From CAYTGM01 sp964437365 (lineage in GTDB: Bacteria; Sumerlaeota; Sumerlaeia; SLMS01), in the NCBI GenBank assembly GCA_964437365.1, contig CAYTGM010000030.1, positions 1 to 61,296 on the forward strand: DNA of 61,296 nt. The letters are read 5' to 3'. The stretch's first letter is position 1. Each line of letters opens with the position of its first letter. Below, piece by piece: positions 34,179 through 42,245 of this stretch. The position numbers and the translations under genes were made by a program. The notes beneath the pieces are model-generated. The model made no database searches. It saw only the letters and a list, made by a program, of their open reading frames with translations, and had not been told where the DNA came from.

Positions 34179-36077
34179 ATGGCGAAGTCAAACCTCCAGG
34201 AATTTCAAAAGAGACTTGAGAGACACAAGCGGCTGGAGGAGGCATCGAAGCTTTCCCCGGGCAAGCTTCGTGGTAAACTTCTTCGTTACGGGCTTTTTGC
34301 GCTTTCACTCCCCGTTCTCTTTATCGTTGCATGTGTGCTTCTGGCATTCGGCGGTTTGCTGGTTGCCTACTTTTTTCATTCTTTTCATCCAGTCTACATT
34401 CTTGCCTTTTCAGTCATCATCATTATTGCTGCAGGTTTTGGTGTCTATGCCGCCTTGAACGGACTCACGGCTCAGTTTGTTCCTAGACGGGACAAACCAT
34501 TAAACCCAAAGGATTTTCCACTTCTTTTCGAGATGATTGAGCAGATACGAAAGGAAACAGGAGCACCTGAGCTCGACAAAGTCACTCTGATAGATACCTT
34601 GAATGCTGGAGTTGATGAACAATGGACTTCTCTTTTCAATCGAACACCTCAATACAACCTGTATATTGGTCTCGATATGATGGCTTTGCTCAGCAAAGAG
34701 GAGTTCAAAAGTGTCCTGGCTCATGAGATGGGGCATCTGGTGGCGCGTGACACCTATTACAGTTCATGGTTTTCTCGGGTACTTCTCTGTTGGCAAAACA
34801 TTCTTGAGGGTGAGGAAACAGGAAACTCATCACTGGTTAAAATGTTTCGTAGCTACTGGTCCCGATTTCAGGACAACTATAATGCGATTCGGTTGACAGT
34901 ATCACGGCAGGCCGAGTTCCAGGCAGATCTGGCCGAAACGAAAGTCACCAGCCCTGAGACAGCTGCCCACAGCCTTCTTCGCTTTGATCTTTACCTTCGT
35001 GCACTCGCTATCGATTATGAACGCGAGCTTTATCTGGCGAGCCGTAAAGAACCAGTACCGCCAGAAGATTTTTACGAGCACCGTCTGGAGTACCTTTCCC
35101 GCTCCCTTGACCATCGCGTTATTGAGGAAGCTTTGCATATGGCGGGATCTATACAAACAGCCTTGAATGACTCCCACCCGGCATTGAAAGACCGGCTTGC
35201 TGCAATTGGCTATCCAGATATGACAGAGATCATCCTTCCTGAAGTCGATGAACCAGCAACGGACCTTCTTGGTGACAAACAGGAAGAAGTTGAAAAACGC
35301 ATCGCAAAGATCCATCGCCGAAAGTGGGTTGGCTGGTGGAGAGAGAACTATGAACAGGCTCGGCGTGACCATGATGCCCTCAAACTTCTTGATGAGTATG
35401 AAGACTCATCTCGCTCTCCACAAGACAAGGAATGGGAGAAGCTTTCTATCAAGCTGAATGATATGGATAACTGGCAGAGCGAGCTTGAGCTGACAGCTTT
35501 TCTTGAGAAATACCCCAACCATTCCGAAGCGAGACTGCTGCGAGGCACGCTCCGACTTCTCTTCTATCGTGAGAACGGGAGAGAAGATGTAGAACTCGCC
35601 GTTGCTGAGAGACCAGATTTGCGCCCAGTCGCATTTGAAGCACTTGGCAACTACCTCTATACAAGTGGTCAATTTGAAGAGCTCTTGAAGTTAATCGAGC
35701 GAGTTGATCATCATGCGGACGAATGGGAGAAATCAAACAAGGAACGAAATAAACTTTCCCCTTCCGTAAAACTCCTCCCCACAAGACTCAAAGATCATGA
35801 CCTGAAAGACCTGAAGACTGCACTGGCAGAACTCAACCGCATCGAGACTGTCTATATTGCAAGAGCCGAGACGACTTATTTCCCGGAAGAGGATTTTTAT
35901 GTCGTTGTTGTTGGGATGAAGGACAAAAAAGTTCCCAATCCCGATCACCTTGCGTTTCAAGTCAGCAAGAACCTCCACGTGCCACACAAGGTCTTCGTTG
36001 TTCCCCCAAGCACGAGCAAGTGGATCAGCGCGATCAGTGGCATTGAAGACTCACGCCTTGATGTTGAAACAAGATAG
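34179..36077 (+). CDS. M48-family membrane metalloprotease
   Basis: 632 aa. Two membrane helices (about 36-66 and 71-97), then a peptidase domain with HEMGH (His182, Glu183, His186) and RQAEFQAD (Glu246, third zinc ligand). This is the HtpX/Ste24-type arrangement. The C-terminal 300 residues are helical with TPR-like repeats, an extension beyond the usual length. Active-site side is probably cytoplasmic. Follows the zinc-ribbon/TPR membrane protein by 11 bases. Confidence 0.93.
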   Translation: MAKSNLQEFQKRLERHKRLEEASKLSPGKLRGKLLRYGLFALSLPVLFIVACVLLAFGGLLVAYFFHSFHPVYILAFSVIIIIAAGFGVYAALNGLTAQFVPRRDKPLNPKDFPLLFEMIEQIRKETGAPELDKVTLIDTLNAGVDEQWTSLFNRTPQYNLYIGLDMMALLSKEEFKSVLAHEMGHLVARDTYYSSWFSRVLLCWQNILEGEETGNSSLVKMFRSYWSRFQDNYNAIRLTVSRQAEFQADLAETKVTSPETAAHSLLRFDLYLRALAIDYERELYLASRKEPVPPEDFYEHRLEYLSRSLDHRVIEEALHMAGSIQTALNDSHPALKDRLAAIGYPDMTEIILPEVDEPATDLLGDKQEEVEKRIAKIHRRKWVGWWRENYEQARRDHDALKLLDEYEDSSRSPQDKEWEKLSIKLNDMDNWQSELELTAFLEKYPNHSEARLLRGTLRLLFYRENGREDVELAVAERPDLRPVAFEALGNYLYTSGQFEELLKLIERVDHHADEWEKSNKERNKLSPSVKLLPTRLKDHDLKDLKTALAELNRIETVYIARAETTYFPEEDFYVVVVGMKDKKVPNPDHLAFQVSKNLHVPHKVFVVPPSTSKWISAISGIEDSRLDVETR

Positions 36078-36150
36078 AAACCGGAAGTTTTTGTGTTGCA
36101 GTGTGCTCACTCGATCTCCTAATTTCTATTTCATCCAGATGTATCAAAAG

Positions 36151-36156
36151 AGGAGG
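36151..36156 (+). promoter_or_regulatory. Ribosome binding site that fixes a TTG start
   Basis: AGGAGG at 36151-36156, six bases before TTG at 36163. It places the start of the following secreted protein at TTG, directly ahead of its signal peptide, and not at the ATG at 36139 or further upstream inside the protease gene. Confidence 0.8.
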
Positions 36157-36162
36157 CGAGAC

Positions 36163-37194
36163 TTGAGCAGATCTTGCAGGACAGCCCTCTCAACGGGCTG
36201 CCTTTTACTTACAGTTGGATTAGCAGAGGCGACTGTTGATCTTGAATTCATAAATATTCCCGAAGCAGCACGACCCCAACAGACCCTGGATATTGATTTT
36301 TCATGGACCAAAACCGCAGGCGAAGAAGAGCAGCTCCTGATTTTTCTCTTACAGGTAAAGGATGCCGGGACTGACGACCTTCTGACCAGTGTGAGGGTTG
36401 ACAACAATGGAAATGGAGTAGCAGGAACAGCGGGAATGGAATCCTTAGCAATCCAACTTCCCGATATTGAAACCAGTGTCTACTTTGAGCTCTATGCTTC
36501 TCCCTGGTCTTTGAACAAACAAGTGGTCAATCAGCTTGAAAGCTACCCAACCGACGGAACCTGGACGTACCAGTGGTCAGGTGGTGGTTATGGCGTCACT
36601 CAAGATCTTATATACCAGGGGTCGCTGATCGCTCCCAAGCCAACTGGGGATACAACCTATTGCAGTGGGATTGCCTTCGAAGTTGGTTTTCTTGCAGCAC
36701 AACAGTACAATGCCAGTTACGGATCCACAAGTATTGGTGGGCTTTCAGCCAGCGACATGCGTCGGTTCCGCCAGGTATGGTACGGAACACTGGCCTATCC
36801 TGACCCTGAGCTTAAACTGGCGGCACTGGCGATTCCCCAGGAGGGACTGGGGTTGGAAATCACTGATTTTGAGAAGGTCCAAAAGGGTGACTTTTGTCAG
36901 CTCTGGAGACATAGCGGCAGCGGACACAATCCAATTTTCATCAACTGGATCAGAAACAACAGCGATGAGATTACGGGTCTCCGCTATTGGGGATCACAGT
37001 CTTCCACCAATGGGATCGGCTACCGGAATGAGTATTTTGGGGTGAACTCTGGTATAGACCCAGAGCGGATTTTCTTCGGTCGGATGCAGCGCCCAGAAGG
37101 ACAGGGTGACATCGACTTTGCATTAAACAGCGTATCCACGTCAGAACAGCCACTCTTAATCATCGATTCCAACGACAGCTGGGTTTTACGCTAA
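36163..37194 (+). CDS. Secreted NlpC/P60-like cysteine amidase candidate
   Basis: 343 aa from TTG. Signal peptide about 1-22 (SCRTALSTGCLLLTVGLAEA). After an N-terminal Ig-like beta domain (about 25-140), TTYCSGIAFEVGFLAAQ has the Cys-helix look of papain-fold amidases, and CQLWRHSGSGHNPIFINW supplies a matching His. A transglutaminase-like or peptidoglycan-amidase activity is plausible, not proven. Ends SNDSWVLR, the shared Trp tail. An open frame reaches back to 35950 but that part overlaps the protease gene and is not coding. Confidence 0.8.
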   Translation: MSRSCRTALSTGCLLLTVGLAEATVDLEFINIPEAARPQQTLDIDFSWTKTAGEEEQLLIFLLQVKDAGTDDLLTSVRVDNNGNGVAGTAGMESLAIQLPDIETSVYFELYASPWSLNKQVVNQLESYPTDGTWTYQWSGGGYGVTQDLIYQGSLIAPKPTGDTTYCSGIAFEVGFLAAQQYNASYGSTSIGGLSASDMRRFRQVWYGTLAYPDPELKLAALAIPQEGLGLEITDFEKVQKGDFCQLWRHSGSGHNPIFINWIRNNSDEITGLRYWGSQSSTNGIGYRNEYFGVNSGIDPERIFFGRMQRPEGQGDIDFALNSVSTSEQPLLIIDSNDSWVLR

Positions 37195-37216
37195 AGTAGT
37201 CTTATCAGGGTCACGT

Positions 37217-37873
37217 CTATATATTTTGACCGATACGAGGTATCTCGAAATCTGGCAGGAATGGTGAAGATTTTTTCAGGACATCGTTTCTCTTCCAGAA
37301 CCTCCAGATTCTCACAGATAGATCTACGGCATTATTCAAGGGGACTTTCTTCCATTCAAACTTCACATGCTTACCATGGAGGCAATGAGCACAAAAGAAA
37401 TAAAGTGGCAGGCCATCCTTGAAACCCTTTGGTTCCTCAAGAGAACGCCCCCAATCAAATCGGTCTAGATCCTGTAGATAGCGTGAGCTAGCCGCTTTCT
37501 CGATTCGAAAGTAGACACACTTTCGCTCGTAATCGAATGGAGGGTTATCCCTCCAGTTGTAAGTTAGTAGTGACTTCCTGACCAGATCAGTCCCCTCAGC
37601 TTCAGAGCCTTCAAAGAGTCCAAATGAAAAACATTGCGCTTCTACCTCTTGCCAATGGGAGAACTGAAACAAGTTTAGCCCTGTGAGCTCTTCCCAGCAG
37701 TCTCTTTCCTCTTTAAAGAACCTTATTTCGGTTCCACCATGGCCAAACAGGTGTGAGAGGGTCCTATTGTCATTATAATTCATCAGATTTAATGCTCCGA
37801 ATAGAATGTGAAGAAATTGAGAGTGCTCTACCAGGTTTTCTGACTGATGTATTGTCTTCTTGATAGACTCCAA
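37217..37873 (-). CDS. Hypothetical cytoplasmic protein
   Basis: 218 aa from a TTG start; no ATG is available upstream. No signal peptide or membrane segment. Aromatic- and Cys-containing middle (FEGSEAEGTDLV, CAHCLHGKHVKFEWKK) with a CxxC pair. No family recognised. It converges with the cysteine amidase gene, with 22 bases between stops. Confidence 0.6.
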   Translation of the reverse strand: MESIKKTIHQSENLVEHSQFLHILFGALNLMNYNDNRTLSHLFGHGGTEIRFFKEERDCWEELTGLNLFQFSHWQEVEAQCFSFGLFEGSEAEGTDLVRKSLLTYNWRDNPPFDYERKCVYFRIEKAASSRYLQDLDRFDWGRSLEEPKGFKDGLPLYFFCAHCLHGKHVKFEWKKVPLNNAVDLSVRIWRFWKRNDVLKKSSPFLPDFEIPRIGQNI

Positions 37874-37925
37874 AGTAAAGTCTAGTAATCTTTCTTACTC
37901 AGCTAAACCAAAAAGTTAAACTGCT

Positions 37926-38645
37926 ATGAAAACAACATCTTTCCCGATTAACGAGAAAATTCGAGTGTCCCTCATTTTCGTGTATACTATTGCTGTCGCA
38001 ATACTATCGTCATGCGACCATGTCAGCTCTGCCTCCGGTGACGCGTTGGCAGAAGAAGCTTTTCAACACCTGGACAACGACCAGTACGAAAAGGCTATAC
38101 CTTTGCTTGAGAAAGCACTCGCAAAGAGCTCGGCTTCCTATTCTGATGAACTACTCTATACATGTATTGGAAATGCACAAAACGAATTGGGTCAATTGGA
38201 CCAGGCAATCAAGAGTCACGAGAAAGCACTCTCCATTAACCCTGACTTTCACGAGGCCTGGGTGAACCTTGGTATTGTCTATCGTCTGACAAACGAATAC
38301 GAGAAGGCAGAAGAATGCTATAAAAGAGCCCTGAAGCTCGAGCCTGAGTATGCGGAGCTCCACGCCAGTTTAGGAGCCCTGTATATCTTTCAGGAAAAAT
38401 ATGAGGAATCCATCGAGCACCTTGAAAAGGCGATCAATCTGGATTCTCAACTCGCAGTTGCCTGGGCCAATTTATCCCTGGTCTATGCAATAAGTCAGGA
38501 ATTTGAGAAAGCTGACGAAGCCCTTCAGAGGGCGCAGAGTTTAGGTTACAAGAGACACAATGTATTGAGAGTACAGATTGAGGCTCTGAAGCAAATATCT
38601 GAATCGCCTCTTCCCAATAATGATAGCTCTCACTCATTAGAGTGA
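37926..38645 (+). CDS. TPR lipoprotein
   Basis: 239 aa. N-terminal hydrophobic segment ending in the lipobox ILSSC (Cys about 34), so the mature protein is lipid-anchored. At least four TPR units follow (AEEAFQHLDNDQYEKAIPLLEKAL, QAIKSHEKALSINPDFHEAW, KAEECYKRALKLEPEYAELH, ESIEHLEKAINLDSQLAVAW). Similar lipoproteins serve as outer-membrane scaffolds or pilotins. The gene stands alone. Confidence 0.87.
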   Translation: MKTTSFPINEKIRVSLIFVYTIAVAILSSCDHVSSASGDALAEEAFQHLDNDQYEKAIPLLEKALAKSSASYSDELLYTCIGNAQNELGQLDQAIKSHEKALSINPDFHEAWVNLGIVYRLTNEYEKAEECYKRALKLEPEYAELHASLGALYIFQEKYEESIEHLEKAINLDSQLAVAWANLSLVYAISQEFEKADEALQRAQSLGYKRHNVLRVQIEALKQISESPLPNNDSSHSLE

Positions 38646-38718
38646 TCTTCGAAAGTAATGCTTAGATAGATGGTGTACGAGAGTAGTGGATCTGGATGGA
38701 TGAAAATGCAGGAATAGT

Positions 38719-38801
38719 GGTGCTATTTTGAGGCTTTCAGACGTTCGGAGTCGCTGCTCGCAGTCAGCAGATAATGAGCAGGACTTTTGAAGATCACTCT
38801 A
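38719..38801. repeat. Direct repeat pair, copy 1
   Basis: Shares GGTGCTATTTTGAGGCTTTCAGAC at its left end and GGACTTTTGAAGATCACTCTA at its right end with 39207-39281, with a diverged centre. Confidence 0.65.
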
Positions 38802-39038
38802 GAGTCACTCTCGGAATAATTTTCCGAATACCCACAAAGCGAAACAGGCGGCTCCAGCTTCATTGAAACGCCGCCATCGAAAGTGCGAGTTTCAGCCTGC
38901 GCGTAGCGCCAAAGAACTTTGAGAGTGGCTCTCGAGTAAGATAAGTTGTTAGATTGCAGTAAACTCGATGTAAAACTTCTGTAAATACCGGCATCCTCAC
39001 CCGGTGACCGACCTTTGTTCGACCTCTTACCGACGTCT

Positions 39039-39107
39039 GACGGACGTCTCAAGTCATAGGTAAGACGTACATAAGACGTCGGACAGACGTCCGTCATCCC
39101 GTGAGGA
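39039..39107 (+). repeat. GACGT-rich dispersed repeat, copy 2
   Basis: Second copy of the element at 19463-19530, about 19.5 kb away in the same orientation. Shared parts include GACGGACGTCTCAAG, GGTAAGACGT, AGACGTCGGACAGACGT and GTCATCCC. GACGTC palindromes recur inside. Confidence 0.75.
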
Positions 39108-39206
39108 CCACATATTCAATGAGGCGAGATGTATTCTAGACGAAATTGGCGGACCAGCTACTGAGCGAGACAGGTATATTTGGCTTCGCTCAACCATGAG
39201 CCTCGG

Positions 39207-39281
39207 GGTGCTATGTTGAGGCTTTCAGACCAACTACTTCATGCCAGCATATAATTGGCAGGTCTTGTGAAGATCACTCTA
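39207..39281. repeat. Direct repeat pair, copy 2, overlapping a stop codon
   Basis: Second copy of 38719-38801. Its right end (AAGATCACTCTA) contains the stop codon of the Kelch-type gene (39279-39281, minus strand), so this is a repeated 3'-end segment of that gene. Confidence 0.65.
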
Positions 39282-41111
39282 ATAGAGAATCCAGTCTTCA
39301 AAGTGAACAGAGGTGTCATCATTCTCGATGAGAGCGAATGTTCCAAGGCTGTTAAAAGTCGCAGAAACCTCACGCTTGTCAGTATCAAGGGTCGACTCTA
39401 CTGTTTCAGTAGCACCTCTCTCTGCTTCCATCGATTTTATCCTTAAGTCCGAAACAAGAACAGAAGTTCCATCAACAACGTTGTTAGCGTCATCATCAGT
39501 ATAGGTCATTACAACTTCAAATGGTTGACCGGTCGAAGTTCCTGAATACTCAATCTTAACCGGAGCGCCAACTACTGTATATCCAAATACTTCAAACTCA
39601 AAGGGGTCACTGTGGGTAATTTTCAGGGTTTCACTATCAGTGAAAGTTTCTGTCAGGTAGTTGATTCGTATATTTGAGAAGCCGGTCCCATTACTATTGA
39701 CTGAACCGAGAGCACCAAATCCTTCTGATGTTGAAGACATTAATGTATGAACACCTGCAGCTTCATTTTCCACTGTGTTTGGATTTGCATGATCTATCGA
39801 AACTGTAATATACTCAGGGGAAGGGTCAATAAAGTTGCCGTCACTCTTTGCAACAGCTCGGAGATCGACTTCTCCGTTAGAGAACCCTGTCACATCCCAG
39901 TGGACAAAATAGGGATGAGAGTCATCTGGGTTTGTCTGGTTGCCATTGGCAGGAATAACGTCTACCCATGACCCGGTAATAGATGGGCTTCTATACTGAA
40001 AGCGGACATCTGCTGTGTCAGACGGCTCTCCATACTGAAGCTCTGCCATGATGGTAACGCGGTTTCCGCTGATCTTCTTACCGTCTTTAGGAATCTTGAT
40101 TCTTGCTCCAGACGGGGGCGGTCCGTTGACTTCTTCACCGCCGAAAAGAATAATACGTTCATTGAGTTCATCGTAGATTGTCGTGGGCTGACGTCTAGTC
40201 CGTGGCTTTTCCCCTTTAACTGCAACTTCCTGCCAGCTTTGCGTGGGACTGTCGTAAACCCAGACTTCATTATAAGTGACTACTGAACTGAAACCTTCTT
40301 CCGTTCTGTAGAGTCCACAGAGGATGTACCACTGACGGTTGACTGGGTCCCAGGCAGTCGAGAACTGACCGCGCGCCGGAGGTGATACAGGAGGCTCAAT
40401 AAGTTGCCATGTATCGGTCTTGAGGTCCAACTCATACGTGCTTCCCTCGTAATCCGGATAGACAGCATAGTCGTTGGCATTTCCGCCAAAGACAATCAGC
40501 TTCTCAGCTACTGGATCGATAACGGCACCATGAAAATCTGATGTTGCTGGTATATCTCCTGTCTGTGTGATACGAAGAGCTGTCACAGATGTTTCGTCGG
40601 ATGAGAATGTATAGCTGATCAACCTCCTCAATCCAAAGTCCAGTAACCTGTTTCGAGGTGGATCATAATGAAAGGTTCCTTCTCTTCCCGTCCAATCCCA
40701 GTTGTTCATGGTGAGGGACCCTGAAGAGCCATCGTACGTGTTCCAGTAGAGAAGCCCTGAATTCAGCGGAAGGTATGTACGGCCTGAATCGGTATCAAAG
40801 TTGAGTCCCACGCAAGAACCGCTGGGGAGTGACAGACTACTCCACTCTTCCTCGCCGTCGACAAGGCTCAGTGCCATCCCACCATCAGCATTCGTTACGA
40901 GCCGCTGATGAACAGAATCGTAATGTGCGCGGTAACCGTGATTGGGAGTCGGTGGTGTCCCTCCAGGGGTAAGCTCCGTCCAACGTTGCTTCTTGATGTC
41001 ATACTCCCAGACATCATTAAACAAATCCGCAGCGACAGGTTGGTATACTGCCAGCAGTGCTGTTGCGGCTGCACCAAGAGCCACAGTTTTCTTCAACAAG
41101 ATATCCCTCAT
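39279..41111 (-). CDS. Secreted Kelch-repeat protein
   Basis: 610 aa from the ATG at 41111, chosen because GAGGAG lies upstream and a clean signal peptide follows (MRDILLKKTVALGAAATALLAVYQPVAA); an ATG at 41129 would add six residues. Residues about 25-330 hold Kelch blades (NDVWEYDIKKQRWTELTPGG, VWVYDSPTQSWQEVAVKGEKP, IILFGGE). An Ig-like domain at about 335-440 and a beta-rich C-terminus follow. Ends HFEDWILY, the shared Trp tail. Possibly part of the regulon next to it: it is 66 bases after the 151-aa membrane protein. Confidence 0.9.
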   Translation of the reverse strand: MRDILLKKTVALGAAATALLAVYQPVAADLFNDVWEYDIKKQRWTELTPGGTPPTPNHGYRAHYDSVHQRLVTNADGGMALSLVDGEEEWSSLSLPSGSCVGLNFDTDSGRTYLPLNSGLLYWNTYDGSSGSLTMNNWDWTGREGTFHYDPPRNRLLDFGLRRLISYTFSSDETSVTALRITQTGDIPATSDFHGAVIDPVAEKLIVFGGNANDYAVYPDYEGSTYELDLKTDTWQLIEPPVSPPARGQFSTAWDPVNRQWYILCGLYRTEEGFSSVVTYNEVWVYDSPTQSWQEVAVKGEKPRTRRQPTTIYDELNERIILFGGEEVNGPPPSGARIKIPKDGKKISGNRVTIMAELQYGEPSDTADVRFQYRSPSITGSWVDVIPANGNQTNPDDSHPYFVHWDVTGFSNGEVDLRAVAKSDGNFIDPSPEYITVSIDHANPNTVENEAAGVHTLMSSTSEGFGALGSVNSNGTGFSNIRINYLTETFTDSETLKITHSDPFEFEVFGYTVVGAPVKIEYSGTSTGQPFEVVMTYTDDDANNVVDGTSVLVSDLRIKSMEAERGATETVESTLDTDKREVSATFNSLGTFALIENDDTSVHFEDWILY

Positions 41112-41177
41112 GAAACGCTCCTCACTCAATTTTGGTTTTCACCCTGTAAATTTGATAAGCAGAACAACTGGACCTTG

Positions 41178-41633
41178 TCACGGAGAATTGTCAGAAATGA
41201 ATGCTGGATTCCAAATTTCCTCGATTTCCAATAAAAAGTCCTCCCTGTCCCGATAGGAAAATGCGTAGGCGAGTGTCCCTGGTCCTTTTATGGGCTCAAA
41301 GGCAACTTTCATCGATTCCCTCAGAAGCTCACGCGCAGGCTCAGGAAGAGGTTCTGAAAGATCCAGCTCTGCAACAACCTCAGCATTTGATTGGTCACCA
41401 GTTCCTTGCTCATAATTACCTGCATTGATAAGAACAAAGAAGACAAAGGAATAACAGGCGCTCAGTCCCAGGGCGATAAGAGTGTATTGATAAATGGTGA
41501 GTGAATCCCCCTTCAGATCCTTTTGAATCCGAAAGGAAAGCTTTTCTCTCAGTCGTCGATGATGAGAGTCAGTCCCTCGCCTGGGTAGAGGTTCGGCAAG
41601 TCGCTCTTCGTATGTCTTACCTGGATTCTTCAC
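41178..41633 (-). CDS. Single-pass membrane protein after ECF sigma factor
   Basis: 151 aa from a GTG that directly follows the sigma factor stop codon (TAG at 41634-41636). Basic N-terminal 45 residues in the cytoplasm, one TM at about 48-72, and an acidic external domain. Position right after an ECF sigma gene with one TM fits an anti-sigma factor, but no ZAS/HxxxCxxC motif is present, so it would be a non-canonical one (inference). Confidence 0.75.
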   Translation of the reverse strand: MKNPGKTYEERLAEPLPRRGTDSHHRRLREKLSFRIQKDLKGDSLTIYQYTLIALGLSACYSFVFFVLINAGNYEQGTGDQSNAEVVAELDLSEPLPEPARELLRESMKVAFEPIKGPGTLAYAFSYRDREDFLLEIEEIWNPAFISDNSP

Positions 41634-42245
41634 CTATGAATCCTTAAACTCTGCTCGCACTTTTTCCAAGGCTCTGTTCAACCGTGACTTACAGGCGCTC
41701 TCGGTCAGTTCCATGATCGAGGCGATCTCTTTAACAGTTAGATTCTCCTGATACTTCAGGTAAATAACGATTCGGTCTGGTAACTTCATCTGGTCAACGA
41801 ATGACCAGATGGCATCGACGAGTGCTTTTTCACTGTATAGCTCATCCGGTTTTTTCACTTTTCTACGATTGAAAGACATTTGAAGAAAAGGGATCTTTAA
41901 TGACCAGCGCTGAGACTTTCTTTGTGTATTGCTCAGCAGGTTTCTGGCAATCCGATAGAGCCAGGAACGTATCATCAGGTTCTGCGGGAAGTTCGTGAGA
42001 CTCTCATAGGCGTTGAGAAAAGTCTGTGCGCAAAGATCTTCCGCCTCTTCTGAGTTCCTCGTCATTCTAAAGAGGAAATGATAGATTTCATCGTAATGGG
42101 AGTCATAGATCGTGAGAAACTTCTCCGGGTCGTTATAGACTTCCAGGGAGAGTTGTTCCCTGGAAGTTGCCTTATCGCCTTGAAGGGTTTCATGCTTTCC
42201 CTCGGAGAAGACAGAGAGAATATTCATCACGTTATTACTGATCAT
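41634..42245 (-). CDS. ECF-type RNA polymerase sigma factor
   Basis: 203 aa from the ATG at 42245 (11-base overlap with the upstream gene); an upstream ATG at 42290 lies deeper inside that gene. Sigma region 2 at about 35-105 (YDSHYDEIYHFLFRMTRNSEEAEDLCAQTFLNAY, SWLYRIARNLL) and region 4 at about 135-195 (LPDRIVIYLKYQENLTVKEIASIMELTESACKSRLNRALEKVR, the helix-turn-helix). Sits between a polytopic membrane protein and a one-TM protein, so it probably answers an envelope signal. Confidence 0.93.
   Translation of the reverse strand: MISNNVMNILSVFSEGKHETLQGDKATSREQLSLEVYNDPEKFLTIYDSHYDEIYHFLFRMTRNSEEAEDLCAQTFLNAYESLTNFPQNLMIRSWLYRIARNLLSNTQRKSQRWSLKIPFLQMSFNRRKVKKPDELYSEKALVDAIWSFVDQMKLPDRIVIYLKYQENLTVKEIASIMELTESACKSRLNRALEKVRAEFKDS

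Larger units (their letters stand above)
38646..39278. other. Intergenic region made of dispersed repeats
   Basis: 633 bases without a believable gene. It holds one copy of the GACGT-rich repeat and a pair of diverged direct repeats (38719-38801 and 39207-39281). A 124-codon open frame on the minus strand (38723-39097) is only a translation of these repeats. Confidence 0.65.

Noticed and set aside
35950..36162. N-terminal extension of the cysteine-amidase gene into the M48 gene
   Set aside because: The AGGAGG six bases before TTG 36163 and the signal peptide there set the start.
38723..39097. 124-codon open frame on the minus strand
   Set aside because: It only translates two dispersed repeats; the GACGT-rich copy at 19463 gives similar peptide pieces in another non-coding region.
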